Below, in pieces: positions 16,895 to 26,546 of a stretch of DNA of 64,000 nt. Under the pieces are notes generated by a model, which saw only the letters and a list, made by a program, of their open reading frames with translations, was not told where the DNA came from and ran no database searches. This DNA comes from Massilia rubra (GTDB lineage Bacteria; Pseudomonadota; Gammaproteobacteria; Burkholderiales; Burkholderiaceae_D): the NCBI RefSeq assembly GCF_011682065.1, contig NZ_VUYU01000021.1, positions 1-64,000 of the forward strand. The letters run 5' to 3'. The translations under genes were made by a program, and so were the position numbers. The stretch's first letter is position 1. Each line of letters begins with the position of its first letter.

Positions 16895-18739
16895 TTGGAA
16901 GACCTGTTACCGTATTACGAACGCGAACTTGGATTTTTGCGCCGCTACTCGCGCGAATTCTCCGAGCGCTATCCGAAGATCGCCGGGCGCCTCTTGATCG
17001 CCGGCGAGGTGTGCGAAGATCCGCACATCGAACGCATGATCGAATCGTTCGCGCTGCTCAATTCCCGCATCGCCAAGCGGCTCGACGACGACTATCCCGA
17101 ATTTACCGAAGCCCTGTTCGAAGTGCTGTACCCGCACTACCTGCGCCCGTTTCCATCGTGCTCGATCGCGCACATGGATTTTTCGGGCGTGGCCGCGCAG
17201 CTGACCACCGCCACCGCGATCCCGCGCGGCACCCAGCTGACCACGCGCCCGGTGCGCGGCGCTTCCTGCACCTTCCGCACCTCGTATCCGGTGACGGTGG
17301 CGCCGGTGGCCCTGTCGGGCGCCTCGTTCGCACCGATCATCGACACGCCCGAAGCGATCCGCCCGCCGGTCGGCGCCACTTCGAGCCTGTCGCTGACCAT
17401 CACCAGCATCTCGGACCAGGTTTCGCTGGCCAACCTGGGCCTGGCCAAGCTGCGCGTGTTCATCGACGGCGAGCCCTCGTTCTGCGCGGCGCTGCGCGAT
17501 GCGCTGTTCATGCGCGGCGTGGCCGCCTACGCCGAAGGCGACAACAGCGGACGCTGGATGGCGCTGCCGGCCATTCCGATTTTGGCGGCCGGCTTCGAGG
17601 AAGACGAATCGCTGATCGACTTCGAAGCGCGCTCGCACTCGGCTTACCGCCTGCTGACCGAGTATTTCTGCTTCCCCGAAAAATTCAATTTCTTCGATAT
17701 CGACCTGGCCGCGCTGACCGCGGTGCTGCCGATGGGTTGCCGCTCGATTACCTTGCACCTGGCGCTGTCGGGCATGCGCACCGACTCGAACGCGGCGCGC
17801 ATGCTGGGCACCCTGACCACCAACAACGTGCTGCTCGGCTGCACCCCGGTGGTGAACCTGTTCCGCCAGCGCGGCGAACCGATCCGCCTGACCCACACCA
17901 CCGCCAGCTATCCGGTGCTGGCCGACGCGCGCCGCGCGTTCGCCTACGAAGTGCAGTCGATCGACTCGGTCAAGCTGGTGCGCCAGACGCCGCAGGGCGA
18001 ATCGATCGTCGACTTCCGCCCGTTCTATTCGCTCAAGCACGGGCAAACGCCGGAAAAGAAGGGCCACTACTGGGTCATGCGGCGCGACGAAATCATCGCC
18101 GAGAAGAGCCCCGGTTTCGAGACCGAGATTTCGATCGTCGACATCGACTTCGATCCGGCCGAAGTGGAAACCGACACCCTCAGCCTGGAGCTGACCTGCA
18201 CCAACCGCGACCTGCCGTCCTCGTTGACCTACGGCCTGCGCGGCGGCGACCTGTTTCTGGAAGGCGGCTCCACGGTGCGCCAGGTCAGCTTCTTGCGCAA
18301 ACCGACGTCCTCGCACCGCTTCGAGCGTGGCCGCGGCGCCCACTGGCGCCTGATCTCGCACCTGTCGCTGAACCACCTGTCGCTGGCCGACGGCGGCCTG
18401 GACGCCTTCCGCGAAATCCTGACCCTGTACGACCTGCCACGCTCGCCGTCTTCGCAGCGCCAGATCGGCGGCATTGCGGCGGTCGCCTACAAGGCGGCCA
18501 ACACCTGGCTGCCGGGGAACCCGTTCGCCTGCCTGGTGCGCGGCATGGAAGTGCGCCTGACGATCGACGAAGAAGCCTTTGTCGGCTCCGGCATCCACGC
18601 CTTTGCCCACATCATCGACCGCTTCCTCGGCCTGTACGTGCATGCCAACAGCTTCACCCAACTGGTGATCGTATCAAATAAGAATGGAGAAGAGCTATTG
18701 AAATGCTTGCCACGAAGCGGCGATTTGAGCCTGCTGTAA
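16895..18739 (+). CDS. tssF: T6SS baseplate protein TssF
   Basis: 614 residues if started at TTG 16895, giving MEDLLPYYERELGFLRRYS, the family's conserved beginning, with GGGGGAG 6 bases upstream and one base after the tssE stop. A frame 5 codons longer exists from 16880 but loses this ribosome site. Forms the baseplate wedge with TssG and TssK. Its end overlaps tssG by 37 bases. Confidence 0.94.
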   Translation: MEDLLPYYERELGFLRRYSREFSERYPKIAGRLLIAGEVCEDPHIERMIESFALLNSRIAKRLDDDYPEFTEALFEVLYPHYLRPFPSCSIAHMDFSGVAAQLTTATAIPRGTQLTTRPVRGASCTFRTSYPVTVAPVALSGASFAPIIDTPEAIRPPVGATSSLSLTITSISDQVSLANLGLAKLRVFIDGEPSFCAALRDALFMRGVAAYAEGDNSGRWMALPAIPILAAGFEEDESLIDFEARSHSAYRLLTEYFCFPEKFNFFDIDLAALTAVLPMGCRSITLHLALSGMRTDSNAARMLGTLTTNNVLLGCTPVVNLFRQRGEPIRLTHTTASYPVLADARRAFAYEVQSIDSVKLVRQTPQGESIVDFRPFYSLKHGQTPEKKGHYWVMRRDEIIAEKSPGFETEISIVDIDFDPAEVETDTLSLELTCTNRDLPSSLTYGLRGGDLFLEGGSTVRQVSFLRKPTSSHRFERGRGAHWRLISHLSLNHLSLADGGLDAFREILTLYDLPRSPSSQRQIGGIAAVAYKAANTWLPGNPFACLVRGMEVRLTIDEEAFVGSGIHAFAHIIDRFLGLYVHANSFTQLVIVSNKNGEELLKCLPRSGDLSLL

Positions 18740-19788
18740 TCGAGCGCCTGTTCGAGGAACCGTACCGCTTCCAGTTCTTCCAGGCGGTCCGCATGCTCGA
18801 GCTATGGCTCAAGCGCCACGGCTCGCCCCAGCAAAGCGCGATCGCCAATTTCCTGCGCTTCCAGAACTCGACCTCGCTCGCGTTTCCGCCCAGCGAGCTC
18901 GAAAAGCTGGAGCCGGTCCCGCGCGAACTGCCGCGCCAGGCCAAGTCGCTGGGCGAAGCGCTGCAATCGAATACGCTCAAGTACATCCGCATCACGCCGG
19001 CCTTCATGGGCCTGTTGGGCGTGGCCGGCGCGCTGCCGGCCCATTACACCGACCGCATCTCGGCGCACATCATCTACAACAAGGATGAAGGGCCGCGCGC
19101 GTTTCTCGACACGTTTTCGAGCCGCTCGGTGGCGCTGTTTTTCGAAGCCTGGCGCAAATACCGGCTCGAACTCAAATACGCGATCGACGGCAAGGACAGT
19201 TTTTTGCCGCTGCTGCTGTCGCTGGCCGGGGTCGGCAACGACAGCTTGCGCCATCGCCTCAACGATGAACTCGGGGGCGGGGTGCTGGACGAGTCGCTCG
19301 GCTACTTTGCCTCGGCGCTGCGCCACCGGCCGCCGTCGGCGGTGCAGATCTCGCGCGTGCTGTCGGAGTATTTCGGCAAGCGCGTCAAGGCCGAGCAGTT
19401 CATCGGCTGCTGGTACGAGGTGCCGACCAGCCAGCAGACCATGCTGGGCGCGGCCAACTCGATGCTCGGCGCCGGCGCCATGGCCGGCGAGCGCGTATGG
19501 CAGCGCGACCTGCGCCTGCGCCTGGTGGTCGGTCCGCTCGACCACGACAGCTTCAACTCCTTCCTGCCGGGCGGGAAGGCGGCGCGCGCGCTCAAGAGCA
19601 TGATCACCATGTTTACCGGTGTGTCGCTCGAATACGAAGTACAACTGGTGTTGCGCGGCCCCGACGTGCACGGCATGCAGATGGACGCCACGCGCACCGG
19701 CGGACGCCTGGGATGGGACAGTTTTTTGGTCACCAGCCCGCTCCAGGAAGACCGCAACGATGTCCGCTACGATATACACGCGCTGTGA
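18703..19788 (+). CDS. tssG: T6SS baseplate protein TssG
   Basis: 361 residues. Family signatures: YRFQFFQAVRMLELW, FRNSTSLAFP-like FQNSTSLAFPPSE, and GFMGLLG-like AFMGLLGVAGALPAHYT. Completes the TssE-F-G wedge. The start lies inside tssF, so translation is coupled. Confidence 0.94.
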   Translation: MLATKRRFEPAVIERLFEEPYRFQFFQAVRMLELWLKRHGSPQQSAIANFLRFQNSTSLAFPPSELEKLEPVPRELPRQAKSLGEALQSNTLKYIRITPAFMGLLGVAGALPAHYTDRISAHIIYNKDEGPRAFLDTFSSRSVALFFEAWRKYRLELKYAIDGKDSFLPLLLSLAGVGNDSLRHRLNDELGGGVLDESLGYFASALRHRPPSAVQISRVLSEYFGKRVKAEQFIGCWYEVPTSQQTMLGAANSMLGAGAMAGERVWQRDLRLRLVVGPLDHDSFNSFLPGGKAARALKSMITMFTGVSLEYEVQLVLRGPDVHGMQMDATRTGGRLGWDSFLVTSPLQEDRNDVRYDIHAL

Positions 19789-19822
19789 TTGACAAAACGA
19801 ACACCAATAAAAGGAACCCTGC

Positions 19823-22480
19823 ATGAGCATCAACCTGAAAACGCTGATCGGCAAACTCAACGAAACCAGCCGCACCGCCGCCACCCGCGCGGCCAGCATC
19901 TGCGTCTCGCTCGGCCAGTACGAAGTCGACATCGAACACCTGTTCCTGGCCCTGCTGGAGCAGCCCAAGAGCGACTTCGCGCTGATCTCGCGCCAGTGCG
20001 GCATCAGCGCCGGCATGCTCGAAGCGGACCTGCAGGCCGAAGTCTCCCGTCTCAAGGCTGGCAACTCGCGCACGCCGGTGTTCTCGGTGCGCCTGCCCAA
20101 GCTGTTCGAAAACGCCTGGCTGATCGCCTCGCTCGATATTCAATCCGGGCGCGCAGCCGAAATCCGCAGCGGCCATTTGCTGCAAGCGCTGCTGACCGAT
20201 CCGGAACTGGCGCAGCTGGCCTTCCGCGGCTCCAAGTTGTTCGGCAAGTTCGACGTTGAACAGATCAAGCATAACCTCGACAAGCTGGCCGCCGGCTCGC
20301 AGGAAGCGGTGGCCGCGCAGGCTGCCGGCGCCGCCCAGGACGGCGAGGGCCACGACCCGGTCGGCGACATGGCCGCCAAGGCCGCGTCCAAGACCCCGTC
20401 GCTGGACCAGTTCACCACCAACCTGACCGAGCGCGCGCGCGCCGGCAAGGTCGACCCGGTGATCGGGCGCGACACCGAAATCCGCCAGGCCATCGACATC
20501 CTGATGCGGCGCCGCCAGAACAACCCGATCCTGACCGGCGAAGCCGGCGTCGGCAAGACCGCCGTGGTCGAAGGCCTGGCGCTGCGCATCGCCAGCGACG
20601 ACGTGCCGGACGTGCTCAAAGGCGTGGAAATCCACACCCTCGACATGGGCCTGTTGCAGGCCGGCGCCAGCGTCAAGGGCGAGTTCGAGAACCGCCTGAA
20701 AAACGTCATCGACGAAGTCAAAAAGAGCCCGCACGCGATCATCCTGTTCATCGATGAAGCGCACACCATGATCGGCGCCGGCGGCGCCGCCGGCCAGAAC
20801 GACGCGGCCAACCTGTTGAAACCGGCGCTGGCGCGCGGCGAACTGCGCACCATCGCCGCCACCACCTGGGGCGAGTACAAGAAGTACTTCGAAAAAGACG
20901 CCGCGCTGGCGCGCCGCTTCCAGGTGATCAAGGTCGAGGAACCAAGCGAAGAACTGGCCTGCGCCATGTTGCGCGGCATGGCGCCGCTGATGGAAAAACA
21001 CTTCGGCGTGCGTGTCTACGACGAAGCGATCACCGAAGCGGTGCGCCTGTCGCACCGCTACATCATGGGCCGCCAGCTGCCGGACAAGGCCATCAGCGTG
21101 CTCGATACCGCCTGCGCCAAGGTCGCCCTGGGCCAGAACGCCACGCCGGCGCTGATCGAAAACCTGGCGCGCAAGCTCGAACGCATCGACATCGAAGCGG
21201 GCGCCTTGCAGCGCGAAGAAAGCGCGGGCGGCTCGCACGCGGCGCGCCTGAAGGAACTGAGCGCGCAGCGCACGGCCGCCGCCGAACAGCACACCGCGCT
21301 GGCGGCGCGCTGGGAACAGGAAAAGCAGCTGACCGAAAAAATCATGGACGGGCGCCGTACCCTGGAAGAATCGGGGCAGAAGGATGCCAGCAAAGGCAAG
21401 GACATCCAGGCCTTGATGACCGAACTGCGCACCCTGCAAGGCGAAACGCCGATGGTGCCGGTGCAGGTCGACGGCCATGTGGTGGCTGAAATCGTCGCCG
21501 GCTGGACCGGCATCCCGCTCGGCAAGATGGTCAAGGACGAGATCAAGACTGTCCTCAAGCTGAAAGACTTGCTGGAAGAGCGCGTGCTGGGCCAGTCGTA
21601 CGCGATCGAAGCGGTGGCGCAGCGCGTGCGCACCTCGCGCGCCAACCTCGATGACCCGAACAAACCGAAAGGCGTGTTCCTGTTCGTCGGCCCGTCCGGT
21701 ATCGGCAAGACCGAAACCGCACTGGCGCTGGCCGACGTGCTGTACGGCGGCGAACGCAAAATGATCACCATCAACATGAGCGAATACCAGGAAGCGCACA
21801 GCGTCTCCGGCCTGAAAGGCTCGCCGCCGGGCTACGTCGGTTACGGCGAGGGTGGCGTGCTGACCGAAGCCGTGCGCCGCAATCCGTACAGCGTGGTCCT
21901 GCTCGACGAAGTCGAAAAAGCCCACCCGGACGTGATGGAGCTGTTCTTCCAGGTGTTCGACAAGGGCGTGATGGACGACGCCGAAGGGCGCGAGATCGAC
22001 TTCAAGAACACCATCATCATCTTGACGTCCAACGTGGCATCGAGCGCGATGATGCAGGCTTGCCTGAACAAGGCGCCGGAAGAAATGCCGACCCCGGAGC
22101 AGCTCGAAGACATGATTCGTCCGCACCTGATGAAGCAGTTCAAGCCGGCCTTCCTGGGCCGCCTGAAAGTGATCCCGTACTACCCGCTCGGCGACGACGC
22201 GCTGGTCAAGATCATCGAACTGAAGATGCGCAAGATCGCCCAGCGCATCGCGACCAACCACAAGGCCGACTTCACGTACGACGAAGCGCTGGTCGAAGCG
22301 GTGCTGGCGCGTTGCACCGAAGTCGATTCGGGCGCGCGCAATGTCGACAATATCCTCAACGGCACCTTGCTGCCGGAGATCGCCGAAACCGTGCTGGCCA
22401 AGATGGCCGAAGGCGCCGCGATCGCCAGGATTAAGGTCAGCGCCGACAAGAAGGGGCAGTTCAAGTACACCATCAAGTAA
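19823..22480 (+). CDS. clpV: T6SS sheath-recycling ATPase ClpV (TssH)
   Basis: 885 residues. A Clp N domain (about 1-150), AAA-1 with Walker A GEAGVGKT near residue 240 and Walker B LFIDEAH, a shortened middle domain, and AAA-2 with GPSGIGKT near 625 and VLLDEVEKAHPDV. Disassembles contracted TssBC sheaths for reuse. AAAGGAA ribosome site. Last gene of the plus-strand T6SS operon. Confidence 0.96.
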   Translation: MSINLKTLIGKLNETSRTAATRAASICVSLGQYEVDIEHLFLALLEQPKSDFALISRQCGISAGMLEADLQAEVSRLKAGNSRTPVFSVRLPKLFENAWLIASLDIQSGRAAEIRSGHLLQALLTDPELAQLAFRGSKLFGKFDVEQIKHNLDKLAAGSQEAVAAQAAGAAQDGEGHDPVGDMAAKAASKTPSLDQFTTNLTERARAGKVDPVIGRDTEIRQAIDILMRRRQNNPILTGEAGVGKTAVVEGLALRIASDDVPDVLKGVEIHTLDMGLLQAGASVKGEFENRLKNVIDEVKKSPHAIILFIDEAHTMIGAGGAAGQNDAANLLKPALARGELRTIAATTWGEYKKYFEKDAALARRFQVIKVEEPSEELACAMLRGMAPLMEKHFGVRVYDEAITEAVRLSHRYIMGRQLPDKAISVLDTACAKVALGQNATPALIENLARKLERIDIEAGALQREESAGGSHAARLKELSAQRTAAAEQHTALAARWEQEKQLTEKIMDGRRTLEESGQKDASKGKDIQALMTELRTLQGETPMVPVQVDGHVVAEIVAGWTGIPLGKMVKDEIKTVLKLKDLLEERVLGQSYAIEAVAQRVRTSRANLDDPNKPKGVFLFVGPSGIGKTETALALADVLYGGERKMITINMSEYQEAHSVSGLKGSPPGYVGYGEGGVLTEAVRRNPYSVVLLDEVEKAHPDVMELFFQVFDKGVMDDAEGREIDFKNTIIILTSNVASSAMMQACLNKAPEEMPTPEQLEDMIRPHLMKQFKPAFLGRLKVIPYYPLGDDALVKIIELKMRKIAQRIATNHKADFTYDEALVEAVLARCTEVDSGARNVDNILNGTLLPEIAETVLAKMAEGAAIARIKVSADKKGQFKYTIK

Positions 22481-22576
22481 GCTGGCGGGCCGGGGCGCGG
22501 CAGTCGCGCGTCCTGGCCGGTGCCTGTGCGGGTCGCCTCGTCCATTCCACATCACTTCCTCGGGTAATGAATTCGC

Positions 22577-23011
22577 ATGGCGTTTGTCAAAGATTTAACG
22601 CCCGCCGGTAACCGGCGCATGGGCAAGGTATTGAGCGTGCTTGGCGCGCTGGCGCTGCTGGTGTCGCTCTGGCTGGGCGCGCACAGGATACTGTTTTACG
22701 TGTACGCCCTGGAGGCGCAGGGCACGCTGCGCGCAGTGCAGGGCGAGACACTCCCGGCCGTCGAATTTCGCACCATCGACGGCAAGACCGTGCTGTTCAA
22801 ACCGGAGGGCCGCGGCTATGACAGCCAATACATCGGCAAGCGGGTCGATGTTGTCTATTCCGAGACGCAGCCGCAATACGCGTATATCAACACCGTCACG
22901 CAACTGTGGCGTGATCAGCTGGTCAGCGCTTATGTCAGTGCCGCCCTGCTCCTGACCGGATACCTGACCTTGCGCGGGCACTTGGAGTGGTGGCGGTCGT
23001 CGTTCGACTAA
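22577..23011 (+). CDS. DUF3592-type membrane protein
   Basis: 144 residues with two membrane helices (about 17-38 and 112-132) flanking a periplasmic beta domain. The pattern (AQGTL, VEFRTIDGKTVLFKPEG, YIGKRVDVVYSETQPQYAYIN) resembles DUF3592 proteins. Follows clpV by 96 bases; role unknown. Confidence 0.65.
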   Translation: MAFVKDLTPAGNRRMGKVLSVLGALALLVSLWLGAHRILFYVYALEAQGTLRAVQGETLPAVEFRTIDGKTVLFKPEGRGYDSQYIGKRVDVVYSETQPQYAYINTVTQLWRDQLVSAYVSAALLLTGYLTLRGHLEWWRSSFD

Positions 23012-23020
23012 GCTCGATCG

Positions 23021-23466
23021 TCAAGGCTTGATCGGCATGGACAGGAACTGCTTGACCGACTTGATATCGGTTAGCCGTCCTTTGCCGCCGGCTTGCGCCA
23101 CCAGCTCCTTTTCCGCTTTGATCACATTCTGACTGACCGAAAACAGCGCCAGTTGGCGGCGGCCACCTTGTAGATATTCCCGCAGGAGGGAAAGCTGCCG
23201 CCTTTTTCGCTCGATAGCACATCGATATACACCGGCGCGCCGGGGCCGCGCGCCAGCAGGCCGCAGGCTTGGCCGCCCGACCCGGGCACGGAGTAGAGGA
23301 AGGGGAGGATATCGTCCACCGGCATCTTGAGCCCGGCAGGTTCTGCGTTTCCCCATTTCTGCGCGGCGCCGTATTTTTGAATGTCGCTGGCGGTGATGGC
23401 CGCCGCCGCATGCTGGCTGGCCAGCGTGAAGGTCAGCAGGAGAGCGGTGCGCAGTGTCGTCATCAT
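23021..23466 (-). pseudogene. exported hypothetical protein, frameshifted
   Basis: From 23466 the frame reads a signal peptide (TLRTALLLTFTLASQHAAAA) followed by ITASDIQKYGAAQKWGN, and runs to YKVAAANW near 23145, where it would end early at 23122. In the next frame a sensible continuation (LALFSVSQNVIKAEKELV...FLSMPIKP) runs to the stop at 23021. A one-base change near 23145-23160 would fuse them into a periplasmic protein of about 147 residues. This is either a mutation or a base-calling error. Role unknown; adjacent to another exported gene on the same strand. Confidence 0.5.
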
Positions 23467-23480
23467 GTGGTGCAGGGTAG

Positions 23481-24500
23481 TCAAAGAGGCGCCGGATCGG
23501 GAATGGCCAGATTGGCGCCGGGAGGGCAATCGATCAGGCAAAAAGGCGTGGCCCGGTTCGCGGCGCGCCCGGCCACGCTGTTGGCATGTTCGTCGGCGGC
23601 CATGTCCACCTCGGCGGGAACGGTGTAATTGAACGGCAGCGCCGCTTCGCCATGGCGCGCGAAGGCCGTCTCGCCGGGGCCGAACATGCGCCCCGCGTAC
23701 GGCTTGGCAGGCCTGGCAGGTTCGCGATGGAGCGCCTTGATGCCGCGCCATTGCGGTTGCAGGTTGACCGCGCTGGCGCAGCTCTCGCCGGCGGCGCCGG
23801 GGCACAGCGCCTTGGGAATGCTGTGATAGTAGCTCAGGAACAGCCAAGGCTGGCGCAGGCGCCTGGCCGGGTCGTCCGGCGCCAGGTACACGCCGCTGCC
23901 GGCCAGGAACACCCGGTCGCCGGTGCGCTTGCCGGTCTTGGGACTGATGGCAAACCCGCGCTTGTCGAATTTGACGATGAAAAACACGCTGGCGAACTGC
24001 TTCGGCTTGACCAGGTAGGGCGAGCGCGGCACCGCTTTGTAGAGGTCCGAGCTTGCTTCGCTGCCCGATCCAGCGCTGGCGACGTACAGCCAGTAGCGAA
24101 ACGGCCATGGTTCGACCGGCAGGATCTCGCGCGGGCCGATGAAGCTCCAGCGATCGACCCAGGTATCGGCACCGCGCACATGGCAGCGTACCCGGCCGAC
24201 CGGGTCGGCCATGCTGATGCAGGCTTCCCAGTCACCTTCGCCGACATCGAGCACGCGCGCATCGGTCAGCTCGCGTACCGGCTTGGCGTCGTCCTTGTTG
24301 GCGTACATCGGCAGCCAGTTTTTACCGGGGAAGATCGGCACCAGCAGGTCGTTGCCGAAGTTGGAATACACGGCGCCGGTCACGCCGCCGGCGTTGCACA
24401 TACTGGCCGCGCCGAGGAGGAGGGCGCCGGCGAGGGCGCGCGCGGGTTGGACCGGGAACTGTTCTTTGCCGGCGTCGATGGTGCTGGGGGAGCTTGGCAT
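23481..24500 (-). CDS. exported hypothetical protein, about 339 residues
   Basis: A signal-like segment, ALAGALLLGAASMCNAGG (about residues 20-40), then a long beta-rich periplasmic body with several Trp/Tyr/Pro-rich strands (PVEPWPFRYWLYVASAGSG) and four late Cys that could form disulfides (CPGAAGESC, CLIDC). I chose ATG 24500; an upstream frame extends to 24569 without support. Not recognised. It lies upstream of the frameshifted exported gene, 14 bases apart, so they are probably one operon. Confidence 0.5.
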   Translation of the reverse strand: MPSSPSTIDAGKEQFPVQPARALAGALLLGAASMCNAGGVTGAVYSNFGNDLLVPIFPGKNWLPMYANKDDAKPVRELTDARVLDVGEGDWEACISMADPVGRVRCHVRGADTWVDRWSFIGPREILPVEPWPFRYWLYVASAGSGSEASSDLYKAVPRSPYLVKPKQFASVFFIVKFDKRGFAISPKTGKRTGDRVFLAGSGVYLAPDDPARRLRQPWLFLSYYHSIPKALCPGAAGESCASAVNLQPQWRGIKALHREPARPAKPYAGRMFGPGETAFARHGEAALPFNYTVPAEVDMAADEHANSVAGRAANRATPFCLIDCPPGANLAIPDPAPL

Positions 24501-24712
24501 GCGGATACGAATGAGGTGTGTAGGGGGACGATGCGGGCCGGGCGACTGTGCCGGAATCCGCGCCGCCAACGCGTCGAGCGGGCAAGCATCGGCGCAACGG
24601 TGACGAGCGAGCCATTATACTTTTATAAACGTGCCGGCCGGCTCATTTATACTGCACGTCGTTCAAGTCGGTATCGGAAAGTTAATCGCAGCATGATCAG
24701 GCAAGGCGTCGC

Positions 24713-25867
24713 ATGACGGAGAATGGCAAGGGCAAGGGCAAGCGCAACAAGGGGCAGGGCAAGCGGGATGGCGCCGGGACGGCGCCCGATCCGCGCACGT
24801 TCAGGGATCATCGTTTCGGCACGCGCGAAGCGACCATGATGTTCTTCCGCTGGCATGGCGACGACCCCGATTACAAAGGCAACGATGCCGGCATCGCCAT
24901 GCCGGCGCTGGACGAATCGGTCAGTGCGAGCCCCGACTCGGGCGGCATGGTCTACACCGTTTTTCCGGACGGCCTGGTGTATGGCGACCAGCGCTGGAGG
25001 TTTTCTGGAATGGGCTTGTTCCTGTTGGCGATACTGGCGTTTTTCGCATCGATCCACCTCATTATCGGCGGGACAAACCCGTTCCTGTCGTTCTTTTCAA
25101 CGATGACCGATGGCGGGACGCTGATGTTCATCCTGTCGCTGTTCATGGTCGTGGCGCTGCTGGCCTTTAGTCCGCTCATGCTGCTGATGATCGCCGAAGA
25201 CCTGATCGATTTCCGCTTCGAGACCAGCGCCCTGTTCGACCGCAAAGCCGGCAAGGTCCATCTGTTTTCCTTGCGGCCGGCGCGCAGGGCGCCATGGGGC
25301 TATCGTATCGACAGCTACGACTGGGCCTGTGTGCGCGCCGGCATTGGCAGCGTGTCGGTGGCCGGTGAGCAGAGCACGCAGTTCGATTTTGGCGTCACGT
25401 GCCTGGTGATGGACGCGCCCGAAGGCACGACGATCGTCAACCGCTTTCTGCTGCGCGCCACCAATAGGGAGGACCATCTCCAGCCGCTGCTCGACACCTG
25501 GGAACATGTGCGTCGGTTCATGCAGTACGAAGGCCCCACCTTCGCGCATGGCGATGGGCCGAACTTCGCGCTCGGCCGCAAGCCGCTGTGGAAACACCTG
25601 TGGACGCTGCCGGAGCAGCACATGGACTTGACGGTGAAGATGGTCAACGCCGCCTGGCGCGAAAAGAATCCGCTTTACTTGTTCCCGGCTTTTCTCGGCC
25701 TGCTCACCATGCCGGGCCAGGCGCTGGTGCTGTGGTGGGGTTTGCTGCCGTGGTTCAGCGGCCTGGTCAAACCTGATCCGGTCTGGCCCCGCGATGTCCT
25801 CGCCAGCGTCGGCGGCAAGGCCTTGCGCTACGCGGCGCCCAACCAGCCCGACGCGCCCGGCCAGTGA
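24713..25867 (+). CDS. membrane protein resembling DUF6708
   Basis: 384 residues. A basic, Gly/Lys-rich N-terminus is followed by VYTVFPDGLVYGDQRWRFSG, two membrane helices (about 103-122 and 137-162), then a cytoplasmic region and a last hydrophobic stretch near 320-345 (LYLFPAFLGLLTMPGQALVLWW). This layout fits DUF6708 proteins, often seen near T6SS loci, possibly in effector or immunity roles (recalled, not checked). Ends 26 bases before the convergent ArsR gene. Confidence 0.5.
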   Translation: MTENGKGKGKRNKGQGKRDGAGTAPDPRTFRDHRFGTREATMMFFRWHGDDPDYKGNDAGIAMPALDESVSASPDSGGMVYTVFPDGLVYGDQRWRFSGMGLFLLAILAFFASIHLIIGGTNPFLSFFSTMTDGGTLMFILSLFMVVALLAFSPLMLLMIAEDLIDFRFETSALFDRKAGKVHLFSLRPARRAPWGYRIDSYDWACVRAGIGSVSVAGEQSTQFDFGVTCLVMDAPEGTTIVNRFLLRATNREDHLQPLLDTWEHVRRFMQYEGPTFAHGDGPNFALGRKPLWKHLWTLPEQHMDLTVKMVNAAWREKNPLYLFPAFLGLLTMPGQALVLWWGLLPWFSGLVKPDPVWPRDVLASVGGKALRYAAPNQPDAPGQ

Positions 25868-25892
25868 TCCTCGATCCGGCCGCCAATAACGG

Positions 25893-26477
25893 TCATTCAA
25901 TCGCATCCATGCCGTGCCGGGTCCAGGTATAGACGCCATCGTTGCGCACCATGTACATGAAATCGACCCATGCCCGACGAACAGAGCAATAATCCTCGTA
26001 AATCGGCTTGATATGCGCGTCGAGTTCCGCTTCCTTGTATTCCGCTTTCCAGGGTATGCGCCTGAGCAATTCCTCCAATACAATCATTTTTTTGCGACGA
26101 TTGCGCAGCGGTAATGCCTTTAGTTGTGAGCCGGCGAAAAAGGCACTCAGCACCTCGCGGGTGTCGACACTGACGTCGCCCACGCTGGCGGTTTCTGGAT
26201 CGCGCGAGCTGGTGGCCAGTTCGATCGCCGTGCGCTTGAGCTGATCGAGCGTGGCCCGGTATCGGGTTTCGCCGGCCACGACGGTTTTTACCAATCCGGC
26301 TTGCTGTAATGCCCTCAGGTGGCGCATGGTTGCGGCCAGGTTGAGCATCGAACGGGCCGCGATCTCTGTCGGTGCGAGGTCTTCGTCGAGGATCAAGCTC
26401 AGCACCCGCAAGTGGACCGGGTCGGCAAACAGCAGCAGGAGTCTGCCGATCTTTTCTGTCGTCAGGTTCTCGGTCAT
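25893..26477 (-). CDS. ArsR-type regulator with C-terminal DUF2087
   Basis: 194 residues from the ATG at 26477; a GTG at 26498 would add seven. N-terminal winged helix with DPVHLRVLSLI, a recognition helix around AARSMLNLAATMRHLRALQQAGLV, and the wing GETRYRA. The C-terminal part (LPLRNRRKKMIVLEELLRRI ... YCSVRRAWVDFMYM) matches DUF2087. No Cys pair for metal binding is seen in the HTH region. It is the last gene of the biosynthetic operon and is a candidate local regulator. Confidence 0.75.
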   Translation of the reverse strand: MTENLTTEKIGRLLLLFADPVHLRVLSLILDEDLAPTEIAARSMLNLAATMRHLRALQQAGLVKTVVAGETRYRATLDQLKRTAIELATSSRDPETASVGDVSVDTREVLSAFFAGSQLKALPLRNRRKKMIVLEELLRRIPWKAEYKEAELDAHIKPIYEDYCSVRRAWVDFMYMVRNDGVYTWTRHGMDAIE

Positions 26478-26546
26478 GAGCGAAAACTTCCCAAACACGG
26501 TGATCGTTACATAGTCGTGTTGAAGCGGCCGCGCCGCTCGGCGCGA

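Noticed and set aside
19730-22555. 941-residue open frame antisense to clpV
   Set aside because: It mirrors the coding strand of an unmistakable ClpV gene and is rich in Gln/Arg/His/Val as expected from reversed GC-rich codons; no ribosome site or family pattern.
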